Of a stretch of DNA of 64,000 nt, positions 1 to 9,384 are shown one piece after another. Source of the stretch: Psychrobacillus psychrodurans (GTDB lineage: Bacteria > Bacillota > Bacilli > Bacillales_A > Planococcaceae); assembly GCF_027563345.1 (NCBI RefSeq), contig NZ_JAMKBK010000007.1; one strand, given 5' to 3'. Each line of letters starts with the position of its first letter. The first letter of the stretch is position 1. Below the pieces are notes generated by a model. That model made no database searches. It was not told the DNA's origin and saw only the letters and a list, made by a program, of their open reading frames with translations. A program made the translations under genes and the position numbers.

Positions 1-646
1 ATGGTAGTGTATTATATTTTGCAAATATATCTAGTACCTCTGGTGTCATATTGTTCTTAGCAGCAGGGGTCAAAATTAAACCAGGTGCAACAGCATTACA
101 ACGGATCTTATCCTTCCCGTATTGGGTAGCAATATATTTCGTAAGATTTACTACAGCTGCTTTCGATGCTCCATATGCAGCACGAATAGTATCACCAGTA
201 AATCCTGCCATTGATGCTGTATTTATAATAGAGCCACCACCAGCTTCAATCATATGCGGTATAGCAAATTTACTACCTATTAAGACACTCTTTAGATTCA
301 CGTTCATAAGTCGATCCCACTCATCAAGATCTATATTAACGACATCTAAATCCTTCTTAAGATTAGTCAAACCAACGTTATTAAATAGAACCGAAATTTT
401 GCCAAAGTTCTTAACGGTAAACTCAATAGCTTCCTTAATAGAATTTTCATCGCCAGCATCAAGGAAAATACCGAAAGCATCTCCTCCATTAGCATTAATA
501 TTCTCTGCTGCTTCTCTTGCACCTTCCATATTAAAATCGGCAATAACTACTTTTGCACCTTCTTTTGCCAATAATGCGGCTGTTGATAATCCTATACCTG
601 ATGCTCCCCCTGTTACTAGTGCCACCTTACCTTGTACTCTTCCCAT
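1..646 (-). CDS. SDR-family NAD(P)-dependent oxidoreductase, C-terminus cut by window edge
   Basis: The reading frame opens at an ATG preceded by a strong ribosome site (GGAGAAGGGAG) and stays open to the left edge, giving about 215 residues of a short-chain dehydrogenase/reductase. The N-terminal Rossmann motif reads TGGASGIG (about residues 13-20), the NNAG motif appears as NNVG, and the catalytic Tyr and Lys lie in YGASK downstream of a Ser-containing INTASMAG segment. The family reduces carbonyls or oxidises alcohols with NAD(P)H in the cytoplasm; substrate cannot be inferred. It stands alone behind its own promoter. Family assignment is firm, function is not. Confidence 0.85.
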   Translation of the reverse strand, partial: MGRVQGKVALVTGGASGIGLSTAALLAKEGAKVVIADFNMEGAREAAENINANGGDAFGIFLDAGDENSIKEAIEFTVKNFGKISVLFNNVGLTNLKKDLDVVNIDLDEWDRLMNVNLKSVLIGSKFAIPHMIEAGGGSIINTASMAGFTGDTIRAAYGASKAAVVNLTKYIATQYGKDKIRCNAVAPGLILTPAAKNNMTPEVLDIFAKYNTLP

Positions 647-737
647 TGTTTAATAACTCCCTTCTCCAGTTACACCAAAATCAATTAGTGTCATCTCTAT
701 TCAATTATAATTAGATATCAAAATATTTGGCATCTAA

Positions 738-766
738 ATAATATCAGAAATTTTTTTCTACTGCAA
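738..766 (-). promoter_or_regulatory. Sigma-A-type promoter of the SDR gene
   Basis: On the minus strand TTGCAG and TATTAT are separated by 17 bases, about 90 bases upstream of the SDR start codon. An imperfect dyad with AGAT/ATCT ends lies just downstream of the -10 (713-735) and could be an operator. Confidence 0.5.
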
Positions 767-867
767 TGAGTTCTTTGTTTAAACTCTTATAAAAGAATCG
801 TTTTTGCACTATCTTAGTATGGAATAAATATATTAGTATAGATAAAACGTTTACCGAATGTATAACT

Positions 868-908
868 AAAAAAGGACCATTCTTAGTTGTAAACAACTTG
901 AATAGCCC
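868..908 (-). terminator. Rho-independent terminator of the metNIQ operon
   Basis: The minus strand forms a long stem of 16 positions with one mismatch and two G-T pairs around a two-base TT loop, followed by six T. It lies just beyond the metQ stop codon. Confidence 0.8.
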
Positions 909-923
909 TTCATTATATTTATA

Positions 924-1751
924 CTAGAACGCTGGAATTGCAGTTTCATCATAATTTTCTTCTAAAAACTTTCTTACTTCTTGACTCGTCATAGCTTCCG
1001 CTAGCTTTTGGATGGCGTCTGATTCAGCATTATCCTTGCGTGCAACTAGTGAAATTGCAAAATCATTTTCGGATCCTTCCGTAAGGAGAGCATCACTTTT
1101 TGGCGTCAATCCAAGTGGTGCAGCATATGCAGGTGTCATGATTACTGCATCTGCATCATCATACATTCTCGCCAACATTAACAAATCTACTTCTTCAAAT
1201 TTATAATTTTTTGGGTTGTCCACAATATCAGCTTTCGTGTAATATGGACCAGTTTTTTCTTGTAAAGTGATGGCATTATGTTGAGCTAACAATGCCAATG
1301 AACGATCTATATTAGAAACATCGTTCGCAATGGCGATTACGGAATCCTCCGGTAATTCATCCATTGAATTATAGTCTTTAGCATATACACCATAATTCGC
1401 AAAATATATAGGAACAATAGGGACTAGTTCTGCATCATTGTTTCTATTGAATTGCTCCATATAAGGAACATGTTGAAAGAAGTTTGCATCTACTTCATTT
1501 GCTGCAAGCGCACTATTAGGCTGAACGTTATCACTTAATACAACAATTTCAAGATTAATCGATTCTTCTGCTAGTTTTGGTTTAACAAGCTCAAGAATTT
1601 CCGTCATCGGAGGGATTAACGAAGCAACTTTCAATGTAACTTCTTCTTGATCATTACCTTGCACTTTTTTCTGGTCCTTAACTTCTTCCTTTTGCCCACA
1701 ACCAGTTAATATTAAGGTGATCATTGTAATTAGTAAGAATATTTTTTTCAT
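924..1751 (-). CDS. metQ: MetQ/NlpA-type substrate-binding lipoprotein of a methionine ABC importer
   Basis: This 275-residue protein starts with a lipoprotein signal peptide whose lipobox LTGC ends at Cys18, so it should be anchored to the outer face of the membrane. The body has the NlpA/MetQ features: the ALAANEVDANFFQH region (about residues 80-95) and a SMDELPEDSVIAIAND segment. In canonical MetQ the ligand-pocket stretch reads close to IPNDPTNGGRAL; here it is IANDVSNIDRSL, so the ligand may differ from methionine. It is the last gene of an operon with the permease and ATPase and is followed by a terminator. Family is sure; the exact substrate is inferred. Confidence 0.88.
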   Translation of the reverse strand: MKKIFLLITMITLILTGCGQKEEVKDQKKVQGNDQEEVTLKVASLIPPMTEILELVKPKLAEESINLEIVVLSDNVQPNSALAANEVDANFFQHVPYMEQFNRNNDAELVPIVPIYFANYGVYAKDYNSMDELPEDSVIAIANDVSNIDRSLALLAQHNAITLQEKTGPYYTKADIVDNPKNYKFEEVDLLMLARMYDDADAVIMTPAYAAPLGLTPKSDALLTEGSENDFAISLVARKDNAESDAIQKLAEAMTSQEVRKFLEENYDETAIPAF

Positions 1752-1769
1752 TTTATTTCCTCCTATTAT

Positions 1770-2444
1770 TTATCTTTTATCAATCAATCTGGATATAGTT
1801 GTTCCAACGAATTGCAAGAGCTGTACAAGTATGACCATAATAATAATCACATAAATCATTAAATCTGTTTTGAATTGCTGGTATCCATACCGAATGGCAA
1901 AGTCTCCTATACCACCACCTCCGACAACTCCCATGATCGTCGAGTACGAAATAAAGCTAATAATCGAAGTTGTTAATCCAAGAACAAGTCCAGAACGGGC
2001 TTCAACATACAGAAATTTAAAAACAACTTCTTTAACAGAAGCACCCATTGAAACCGCCGCTTCAATTACACCTTTTGGTACGTCCAATAAAGACTGCTCG
2101 ACTAATCGTGAATAATGCGCGATTGCTATTATCGATAGTGGAATAGTTGCAGCCGCTGTGCCAATGGCTGTTCCCATGATTAGCCTTGTAAAAGGGATTA
2201 AAAATACAACTAGTAATAAAAATGGAAAAGAACGTACTATATTTACCAATAAATTTAGTGACGAGAAAACAAACTGGTTCTCAAGTATTTGGTCCTTCCT
2301 GCAAAGAAAAAGTAATGTCCCAACTGGAAGACCTACTAGAATCGCCGCTAAAACAGAAACACCAACCATAACAAAAGTTTCTCCAATAGATGACCAAATT
2401 TCAGCTTCATATTGAACTAATATATCAGGCATGATCCATCTCAC
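1770..2444 (-). CDS. metI: MetI-type ABC transporter permease
   Basis: A 224-residue membrane protein with about five hydrophobic segments and the ABC-permease EAA loop (EAAVSMGASVKEVVFKF, starting near residue 128) that docks on the ATPase. Length matches MetI (about 220 residues). The start overlaps the end of the ATPase gene by 20 bases; Met5 (MPDILVQY) is an alternative start. It forms the channel for the substrate delivered by the lipoprotein encoded next to it. Confidence 0.9.
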   Translation of the reverse strand: MRWIMPDILVQYEAEIWSSIGETFVMVGVSVLAAILVGLPVGTLLFLCRKDQILENQFVFSSLNLLVNIVRSFPFLLLVVFLIPFTRLIMGTAIGTAAATIPLSIIAIAHYSRLVEQSLLDVPKGVIEAAVSMGASVKEVVFKFLYVEARSGLVLGLTTSIISFISYSTIMGVVGGGGIGDFAIRYGYQQFKTDLMIYVIIIMVILVQLLQFVGTTISRLIDKR

Positions 2445-3174
2445 CGACCTTTGTTAATTGTTCTACAAAGTACTTTGGACTATTGTCTGTATTTAGAATC
2501 CTTTTTGGTTTAATTGTTACGGTGTCATAGACTTCTCCATCCGCCATTACAGTTACTCGGTTACATATACTTTTAATCACTTCCATCTCATGGCTGACAA
2601 TGACAATTGTAACCCCAAAGCTTTTATTTATGTTTTCCAATACACTTAATATTTCTGCAGTCGTATTAGGATCTAGAGAAGAGGTTGGTTCATCACACAA
2701 CAAAACTCGGGGGTTATTCGCTAACGCTCTTGCGATCGCAACGCGTTGTTTTTGTCCACCACTTAATTGTGCGGGATACTTATCCTTTAAACTCTCTAAC
2801 CCAACAAATTGAAGACATTCTCCTACACGGCTCTTGCGTTCTTCCCTCGGAAAGTTTGCCAACTCTAAGGATACAGCAACATTTTCGTAAACCGTTTTAT
2901 TTGCTACTAGATTATATTGTTGAAAAATCATCCCTATGGATTTCCGAGCTTGTCGGAGTTCTTTGCTATGTAAATTTGTTAACGTTTGACCATTTACCTC
3001 AACTTCTCCTTCTTCAGGAATTTCCAACAGGTTCATCAACCGTAGCACGGTAGATTTACCTGCTCCACTTGCTCCGATAATTCCATGAATCTCTCCTGCA
3101 TTTACTGTTATAGATATAGATTTAATGGCCTGAAACCGGGAATAACTTTTACTGACCTTATGTAACTTAATCAT
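2425..3174 (-). CDS. metN: MetN-type ABC transporter ATPase without the regulatory NIL domain
   Basis: The ATPase shows Walker A GASGAGKS (34-41), the signature LSGGQKQR, Walker B VLLCDEPTSSLD and the switch His in VSHEM. It powers import by the neighbouring permease. It is 249 residues long, while most MetN proteins reach about 340 and carry a C-terminal ACT-like NIL domain that binds methionine and inhibits transport. Here only a short tail follows the nucleotide-binding domain, so trans-inhibition should be absent. The start is preceded by AAAGGGG. First gene of the operon. Confidence 0.88.
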   Translation of the reverse strand: MIKLHKVSKSYSRFQAIKSISITVNAGEIHGIIGASGAGKSTVLRLMNLLEIPEEGEVEVNGQTLTNLHSKELRQARKSIGMIFQQYNLVANKTVYENVAVSLELANFPREERKSRVGECLQFVGLESLKDKYPAQLSGGQKQRVAIARALANNPRVLLCDEPTSSLDPNTTAEILSVLENINKSFGVTIVIVSHEMEVIKSICNRVTVMADGEVYDTVTIKPKRILNTDNSPKYFVEQLTKVGEMDHA

Positions 3175-3221
3175 AAAAAAAACCCCTTTCTAGTAGTTGA
3201 AGGGTGATTACAATAGCTTCA

Positions 3222-3250
3222 ATTATAGACTAATATGCTTGGGCTGTCAT
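3222..3250 (-). promoter_or_regulatory. Sigma-A-type promoter of metNIQ
   Basis: ATGACA and TATAAT are separated by exactly 17 bases on the minus strand, leaving a leader of only about 40 bases before the metN start. That is too short for an S-box or T-box leader, which often controls methionine transport genes in Bacillales. Confidence 0.7.
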
Positions 3251-3616
3251 TTTACCAGATAATTTCGTCAACGGGAAAATAGTCAGGCAGCCTTCTGTGG
3301 TCTAATCCCTGGAAGGTTGACTATAGAATTCAAAGAAAGGTGCAGTACATGTAAATTAGTCGAACAAACGAATAAGTGTAAGAAAAATATTAAAAGAAAG
3401 AAAAATAGTTATCCAACCATAACTCCTTTAAGAAGAGATATGGCTAGACAACTATCGTTTCCCTTTTTACCATAATTCACTTTGGTAATGGAGTCTTTTA
3501 TTTTGGACTAGAACTGGGCTAATATTTATAAAACGATATAGTCTTTCAAGTACTTTTTCATTTTTATACGAGTCGAGCATTGACTAATGGGAACAATAAT
3601 TCCCTATCTTTTGTCA
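3251..3616. other. Gene-free interval between metN promoter and ABC operon
   Basis: No open frame longer than a few dozen codons with a ribosome site is present, and no convincing terminator for the ABC-2 operon was found. Short coding-like pieces interrupted by stops on the minus strand may be a decayed gene but match nothing I can name. Confidence 0.5.
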
Positions 3617-4525
3617 CTACTTTTGCTGGTACTCCATTGAATATAAATCATTTAGTGTCAATTTACCAAAGCTAAAATCAGTCAACTGTTGAGCTATTAA
3701 ATACTGTGTGATGCTACCTAACGTTTCTGTGTCCTGCTTACTTACATCGATAAGTGTTTTGCCACTTGGTAATGTCTGCACATGTAGTCCTGAAAATTGC
3801 TTTTTAAATACTTCAAGATGCTCTTGTGAAAAATTGGAGACTCGGACCGTTGTTACCTTATTGTCAGTAAAGCCAGGTACCAATTCATCTACTAGCTTTA
3901 GTTCCCCAGTTTTCATAAAAAATATACGGTCTGCATATTGCTCAAGGTTTTCTAATAAATGTGAAGCAATAATAATTGTTTTACCTTCCGCTTTCTTTTG
4001 CAAAAGTATTTGGGATATTAGCTCTACATGCGTTGGATCTAAGCCATTCATAACTTCATCCATCAGCATCACCTGTGTGTCAGAGACAATTTGCATAGCA
4101 AAGCATAACCGTTGGCGCATTCCTAAAGAATAGGTGCCTGTTTTTTTCTTCACATACGATTCCATTCCAAGCTGTACAATCGTGTCTTCAATTAACTTGG
4201 GATTACTATTCCACATTGCTTGATAGATCTTCAGATGGTTCTTTCCAGATACATGATTATATAAATCACTTTGGTCCGGCATCATAGATACACCTTGATG
4301 TATCTTCACCTCGTTTGCTTTACTTGAATATTGCAATTCATGATTTAAAATCACCTGTCCTTGATTGGGAGACAAATAGTTCATGATTACATTCATCAGT
4401 GTCGATTTCCCAGTTCCATTGGGGGCTACTAAACCAATGATTTCCCCCGGTTGGAACTTAATCGATATATCCTTTAATACCTGTTTGTCTCCAAACTGAA
4501 CGCGTATTTTCTTTAATTCCAACAT
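3617..4525 (-). CDS. ABC transporter ATPase of an ABC-2 type exporter
   Basis: About 302 residues from the chosen ATG, which lies 9 bases after AGAAAGGG; an upstream in-frame GTG is too close to that site. Motifs: Walker A APNGTGKST (near residue 40), a shortened signature SLGMRQR typical of the BcrA/YtrB type, and Walker B VMLMDEVMNGLDP. The last third is a C-terminal extension common in drug or peptide exporters. It should drive the two permeases encoded upstream in the same operon. Substrate unknown. Confidence 0.85.
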   Translation of the reverse strand: MLELKKIRVQFGDKQVLKDISIKFQPGEIIGLVAPNGTGKSTLMNVIMNYLSPNQGQVILNHELQYSSKANEVKIHQGVSMMPDQSDLYNHVSGKNHLKIYQAMWNSNPKLIEDTIVQLGMESYVKKKTGTYSLGMRQRLCFAMQIVSDTQVMLMDEVMNGLDPTHVELISQILLQKKAEGKTIIIASHLLENLEQYADRIFFMKTGELKLVDELVPGFTDNKVTTVRVSNFSQEHLEVFKKQFSGLHVQTLPSGKTLIDVSKQDTETLGSITQYLIAQQLTDFSFGKLTLNDLYSMEYQQK

Positions 4526-4541
4526 ATTTAACACCCTTTCT

Positions 4542-5732
4542 CTATGCTATTAACTTAAACCTTTTAAATTTACTCACAATCAGCGTCAATATCACCAAGA
4601 AGAGTGTACAACATCCTATAATTGTTAACCCGTGTTGGTAAGTTAAGTCAGGCGACTGATAAACAAAATTTCTATATCCTGAAATGACTTGTCCTACCTG
4701 CACATATGATGTTGGATAGCGCTCAATATCTGAATACGCTCCCATTACTCGTTCAAAATAAAACCACTCAGCTGCAATTATGATAAAGCTGACAAATAAA
4801 TTAGCAAACTCAGCTTTTACAATGATACTTAGGAACAAAATGATTGCTATTAAGAATAAGAACCAAACACCAATAAACAATATATTTTTCAATAGAAATG
4901 TACTCATAGTCATATTGGTAAAGTTTTGTTCTATGTAAGAATAGAAAGGCACCGGGAGTGAAAAATCACCAAAACCATTTTGTAATCCGATAGCTATTAA
5001 AACTACGTATAGAGGAACAAATGACAAAATACTTCCTACAAAAGCAACTAGCCCTTTCATCAATAGCTTTTTCCAATCAGAAATCGGAAATCCTTTTAAT
5101 AAACTAGGGTTACGACGATCTTTCAACACAATATCTACAGATAAAAGAATACAACTTATAAACAGTACAATTGGTAGATAATCATTTAACATACGTTGTA
5201 ACGTTTGTAGAGCAGTTCTTTCTTCAAACAAGTCCATCGACAGCTCAGAACTTCCTTCTACATAACCAGTAAAACGGCTAGCCGTATAGCCATAACCATA
5301 ATGACCATCAGCATGGGCATAATTATTACCATAGGTATAATAGAGAGGATTATAGAAGAAAGAGTCACCGTTAACAGTCAGTTGGTCTGAATATAGGTAC
5401 CATCCCGCTGTTGCTTCTGCATACTTTAAATAATCCTTTTCATTAATTGCATCAATTCTTGCCCGATCATATTCATTCCACTGAGGGAATACTGCAAGTG
5501 CAAAAGCAACTGAAGGATGTATATTATCTTTTCCTTCTACACTTTTGATAAAATCATCTCTCGTCGTGAAACGTGCTTCCATCTCAGCTACATCGACTTT
5601 TTCAATAGGTTCATACGAAGGTGCAACTTTTAATACAAAATATAAACCTAAAAAAAGTAAAATAACATAAACAGCTATGTTTTTCTTATTCGTAAAAAAT
5701 TGCTTAAACTCCCATTTAAAATAAGCCCACAT
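4542..5732 (-). CDS. ABC-2 type permease subunit
   Basis: 396 residues: one N-terminal membrane segment (about 19-35), a long extracytoplasmic region of about 150 residues rich in Tyr and Gly (YGNNYAHADGHYGYGY), then about five membrane segments. This is the topology of ABC-2 permeases with a large outer loop. It is translated just after the other permease and before the ATPase, with 7-16 base gaps, so all three probably form one complex. Confidence 0.75.
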   Translation of the reverse strand: MWAYFKWEFKQFFTNKKNIAVYVILLFLGLYFVLKVAPSYEPIEKVDVAEMEARFTTRDDFIKSVEGKDNIHPSVAFALAVFPQWNEYDRARIDAINEKDYLKYAEATAGWYLYSDQLTVNGDSFFYNPLYYTYGNNYAHADGHYGYGYTASRFTGYVEGSSELSMDLFEERTALQTLQRMLNDYLPIVLFISCILLSVDIVLKDRRNPSLLKGFPISDWKKLLMKGLVAFVGSILSFVPLYVVLIAIGLQNGFGDFSLPVPFYSYIEQNFTNMTMSTFLLKNILFIGVWFLFLIAIILFLSIIVKAEFANLFVSFIIIAAEWFYFERVMGAYSDIERYPTSYVQVGQVISGYRNFVYQSPDLTYQHGLTIIGCCTLFLVILTLIVSKFKRFKLIA

Positions 5733-5745
5733 GTCTTACACCTCC

Positions 5746-6864
5746 CTATATTTTCTGAAGCTTACCTGTCGATAAAAACCATTTAATAACTGCCATCAGC
5801 AATACTATGCTAATGCATAAATAGACCAAGCCTGCATTGCTATTCAACGCGACCGGGGTTTCTAAATTCAGAGTATCTCCATTTAAAACACTTGGAAAGT
5901 TTACATAGTTAAACGGATTAAATGGTAAAAGCTTAATTAGGGATGGAAACAAAATTGGTATGACGACAAGGATGATCTGTACAAATAAAGTTAAATAAAC
6001 ATTTCTTAATAATACATTTAAAATTACGGACAATAAAATTGCAAAAACTGCCAAGCAAATCATATATACAATCGAAACTGCTATGTATTTATAAATTGGA
6101 TAAATTGTTACTTCCCCATTAAAAACAGCTACTGGATATGAAGCTTGTCCCAGTCCTTTAAAATAGATTAGCGGCAAACTACATACAATAAGCTCTATAA
6201 TAAAGATAAAAACAATCCCCATTGAAGTCATACATTTCGCTAATACATACTTGGTAAAAGCAATAGGATAACCTTTAATAAGAGAGGTATGTCGGAAATC
6301 ATCTATCATAATGTTAGATGCGTAAATACAGATAAGAACAAACCAAACTGATCCTACTATGCTAAATAAAAACGCTAAAAATGGATAGAAGCTCAGTGAG
6401 CCAAAAGACAATACTAAATCGTTCTCCTTTAAATATTGGTAATAGTAGGAATCCATTTCATTTTCTATTTTGGAAGGCAAGTTTACAGCGACCAGATCAT
6501 AATCATCCATTTCAAATGCTTGTTTGCGTAATTCGGTTAACTCTATTGCTGTTTCTATAAATAACTCTGGCTGCTCTGTTTTTAATGCCATCCCTTGTTT
6601 TGGGTAAGTGTAATATTGTTTCACGATATTTTTGTATATATCACTACCATCCCCGTATTCACTAGCATCAACAATTTGAAATTTATTCATAGCTACCTTG
6701 GCTGGTAACGATTCAATTGATTTTTCCTTAATCGGATTGCCTAACTCTGTTGCATTCGCATAAACAACCATCCCAATAATACTAAGCGCTACAATTAAAC
6801 AAGCAAAAATATTCTTCTTATCTGTCCTTTCTATTATAAAAAGCGTTTTCAACATACTTCTCAT
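5746..6864 (-). CDS. ABC-2 type permease subunit, first gene of operon
   Basis: 372 residues with the same plan as the next gene: a membrane segment near residues 20-37, an outer domain to about residue 150, then six hydrophobic stretches. The ribosome site GGAGGAG is 9 bases from the ATG. The operon is transcribed divergently from a TetR-family gene about 360 bases away, suggesting that this regulator may control it. Probably a heterodimeric exporter with its neighbour. Confidence 0.75.
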   Translation of the reverse strand: MRSMLKTLFIIERTDKKNIFACLIVALSIIGMVVYANATELGNPIKEKSIESLPAKVAMNKFQIVDASEYGDGSDIYKNIVKQYYTYPKQGMALKTEQPELFIETAIELTELRKQAFEMDDYDLVAVNLPSKIENEMDSYYYQYLKENDLVLSFGSLSFYPFLAFLFSIVGSVWFVLICIYASNIMIDDFRHTSLIKGYPIAFTKYVLAKCMTSMGIVFIFIIELIVCSLPLIYFKGLGQASYPVAVFNGEVTIYPIYKYIAVSIVYMICLAVFAILLSVILNVLLRNVYLTLFVQIILVVIPILFPSLIKLLPFNPFNYVNFPSVLNGDTLNLETPVALNSNAGLVYLCISIVLLMAVIKWFLSTGKLQKI

Positions 6865-7175
6865 ACGATTTCACTCCTCCAGCAAAAGCATGATGAAAGT
6901 AATTCATCATCTGTATTATTCACTAAATTTCACATACTTTATTAATACTCCGTTTATTTAAGTTACATATAGGTCTTTGAAATGAGAGGATTAACAAGAA
7001 TATTTTAAATTCTCTATCAATAATTCTATACTCATCCGAAATATACCTTCTTTAGAAAAAAAAGTAACATTATATTATATACTTTTCGTTAGTTAAAATT
7101 TATAAAAGTGATAATTTTAAAAGCATGTGATTTAGCTAAAATTGCTTTTTGACAAAATTTATAGTTTACTTTAAG

Positions 7176-7201
7176 TTAGTAAGTAATTAACCACTTACTA
7201 A
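7176..7201. promoter_or_regulatory. Perfect 9-base inverted repeat, probable TetR operator
   Basis: TTAGTAAGT, eight spacer bases, ACTTACTAA. It begins about 20 bases after a TTGACA (7149-7154) and covers the expected -10/start region of the TetR-family gene, so binding there should repress that promoter. Confidence 0.7.
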
Positions 7202-7224
7202 TAAGGAGAGGAGGTAATAATGGT

Positions 7225-7809
7225 ATGTCTCGACCACGTGAATATTCGGATGAACGAATTTTTCAAGGTATTCATTCAGCCTTAAGCAAATATGGTTACA
7301 CAAAATTGACTCTAGATAATATCGCGAAAGAAATTATAATATCTCCTGCTGCACTCTCTAAACGATTTGGATCTAAAAAAAATCTACTCCTTTTCTATAT
7401 GGATACTGTCATTAAGTTGACCACTCAAAGTTTTGTGACTTCGCGTTCTGTATCTGGCTCTAAATTGCACGCTTTAAAATCTCTCCTTATTCAATCTCTT
7501 GGAAAGGTAGAAGATGCGCAGACACTCGCTAACATCACTTCACTTTTTATTGAATCTGTTTCTGATATGGACTTTCTAGAATATTCTCAACGTCGTTTGC
7601 AGCTTATTGACGAAGAGGTTCAATACTTCCTTCGTGCAGCTATAGAGGACGGTGAGCTTTTAAATATCGAACTAGACCAAGTGGAAACAACAGCTCGCAT
7701 TCTACAAGGCGCTATAGCTGGATCCCTCATGATTTGGCTAAATAATTCTACACGTACATTGGAGCAATGGCTTGATGATTGCTTCAATATAATATTGAAG
7801 CAGTCTTGA
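7225..7809 (+). CDS. TetR/AcrR-family transcriptional regulator
   Basis: 194 residues with an N-terminal helix-turn-helix (LTLDNIAKEIIISPAALSKRF, about 29-49) and a helical ligand-binding C-terminal domain. The start is 10 bases after AGGAGG. The perfect palindrome just upstream suggests autorepression. The divergent ABC-2 operon and the downstream hydrolase gene (26 bases away) are the likely targets. The effector is unknown. Confidence 0.85.
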   Translation: MSRPREYSDERIFQGIHSALSKYGYTKLTLDNIAKEIIISPAALSKRFGSKKNLLLFYMDTVIKLTTQSFVTSRSVSGSKLHALKSLLIQSLGKVEDAQTLANITSLFIESVSDMDFLEYSQRRLQLIDEEVQYFLRAAIEDGELLNIELDQVETTARILQGAIAGSLMIWLNNSTRTLEQWLDDCFNIILKQS

Positions 7810-7835
7810 GAATGTGAAAGAAAGGAATGAATCTT

Positions 7836-8612
7836 ATGCCGGTATATGAGGTAAATAACGTTAAGCTTTTTTATAAAATTAACGGATCAGGGGAACCTAT
7901 TATTTTCACTCATGGACATTCGATGTATCACAAACAATGGGAACCTCAGGTAAATGAGTTGTCAAATGACTATCAAACCATCGTTTGGGATGTGCGAGGC
8001 CATGGATATTCTAGCTTGCCCTCTGGCAAGGTAGACCCTGAGGATTTCTCGAGAGATTTAATTTCACTACTGGATTATCTCGAAATCCAGTCAACAGTCT
8101 TATGTGGCTTATCCATGGGCGGACATATTTCGATTCAAACAGCTATTCGTTATCCGGAAAGAGTAAAAGGTCTTATTTTAATTGGTACTCCGTTTACAAA
8201 CACTTTTAACTGGTTCGAAAAATATTCAACACCTATTAGTAAGTTTAGCCTTCGTTTTCTTCCGTTTAATATGACTGCAAAATGGACCGCTGATGTTATC
8301 TCAAAGATTAATCCAGAAAATCACGCTTTTGTTATGGAATCCTTCTCTAAGATGACAAAAGATAATTTCTTACGTCATTGGAGTGGAAATTTGCGAATGG
8401 AAAGTAAAAATGATCTAAATAAAATTCAATGTCCAACTATGATTTTGCATGGTGAAAAGGACAATATGGTCAGAAGACAACAGCAATATTTGAAAGCGAA
8501 CATCAAAGATGCCGAATTTTATACAATTACTAATGCGCATCATCTAACGAACAGAGATAATCCGGAGGATGTTACGGATTATATTCAAAATTTTATGAAG
8601 CGCTTAAAATAA
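7836..8612 (+). CDS. Alpha/beta-fold hydrolase
   Basis: About 258 residues. Motifs: oxyanion-region HGHS, nucleophile elbow GLSMGG (Ser 93 from this start), Asp in LHGEKDNMV and His in NAHHLTNR, so the Ser-Asp-His triad is complete. No signal peptide, hence cytoplasmic. The ATG was chosen because AAAGGA lies 9 bases upstream; an ATG three codons earlier is too close to it. Probably co-transcribed with the TetR gene. Esterase, lipase or lactonase activity is possible; substrate unknown. Confidence 0.8.
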   Translation: MPVYEVNNVKLFYKINGSGEPIIFTHGHSMYHKQWEPQVNELSNDYQTIVWDVRGHGYSSLPSGKVDPEDFSRDLISLLDYLEIQSTVLCGLSMGGHISIQTAIRYPERVKGLILIGTPFTNTFNWFEKYSTPISKFSLRFLPFNMTAKWTADVISKINPENHAFVMESFSKMTKDNFLRHWSGNLRMESKNDLNKIQCPTMILHGEKDNMVRRQQQYLKANIKDAEFYTITNAHHLTNRDNPEDVTDYIQNFMKRLK

Positions 8613-8767
8613 AATATATTAAATTTGTTTGGTTCTTCTTCTATCTTTTTAATTGCCACCCTCAAGTGCATTTTCCTTTGAAAGTTCAGTTGCATTATTT
8701 AAGAATTATTACGTATTGATTTTAGGAGATCTGTACGCATAATTGTTACTAAGGAGGGAATTTCAAA

Positions 8768-9145
8768 TTGAGTGGACAAAATATTAGCACTACAGTTTCA
8801 GGAGATCTAATTGTTACGCATCTTATTGGTAAGATTAATACAAACGATGTCAGTGAATGGTTTAACGGCTTTAATCAGGCTTGTCAGCTTTTTATTTCCG
8901 AGGGTCGTAAATTCAAATTGTTAGTGGATAGAAAAGGATACACTCCCGATCATTTTTCTGTTCAAAAAGCATGGAAAGATAAGTTCTTCAATGAAGACAT
9001 TTTGAATCATAGCAAGGCAATTGCGTTTCTCCTTGAAGAAGGGGAAATAATGAATTATTTACAGCAAACCAATACAAAAGAATCCGTAAACTTCTTCAGT
9101 AATTATGAACAAGCATTAATTTGGTTAAATGAATATCCATTATAA
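8768..9145 (+). CDS. STAS/SpoIIAA-like protein of unknown function
   Basis: 125 residues starting at TTG, 10 bases after AAGGAGG; no nearby ATG has a comparable site. The pattern of an early beta strand (LIVTHLIGKI), a KFKLLVDRKGYTP strand-loop and alternating helices resembles the SpoIIAA-like STAS fold. No catalytic motif is seen. It has its own terminator. Resemblance is from overall pattern only, so treat the name as tentative. Confidence 0.45.
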   Translation: MSGQNISTTVSGDLIVTHLIGKINTNDVSEWFNGFNQACQLFISEGRKFKLLVDRKGYTPDHFSVQKAWKDKFFNEDILNHSKAIAFLLEEGEIMNYLQQTNTKESVNFFSNYEQALIWLNEYPL

Positions 9146-9154
9146 ATCCTATTG

Positions 9155-9185
9155 AACCAGTTGCTTAATTCGACTGGTTTTTTTG
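9155..9185 (+). terminator. Rho-independent terminator
   Basis: AACCAGT and ACTGGTT form a 7-base stem around an 11-base loop, running into a T tract, right after the STAS-like gene. Confidence 0.8.
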
Positions 9186-9384
9186 TCCGTATTTCTTTTC
9201 CAAATTGCTTAGCAACTCTAAAATAATACGGGGCACATTGATAGTACAAGTGAGTTCTTTATTGTAAATACTATTTCCTCTTGCATCATAAAGTTAATAT
9301 TGTAAGGATATTTGCAATAACCAAAATTAAATATATACTTGCTATATAATTAAACTAGTAAATATTATAATGGGCAGTGATTAA

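Noticed and set aside
51..653. Long plus-strand open frame of 200 codons
   Set aside because: It is the antisense shadow of the SDR gene, which has the motifs and ribosome site on the minus strand.
3175..3616. Possible S-box or T-box leader before metN, or a decayed transposase
   Set aside because: The promoter is only about 40 bases from metN, and no conserved riboswitch core was found. The translated pieces upstream (for example TTEGCLTIFPLTKLSGKMTA) are broken by stops and match nothing I can name.
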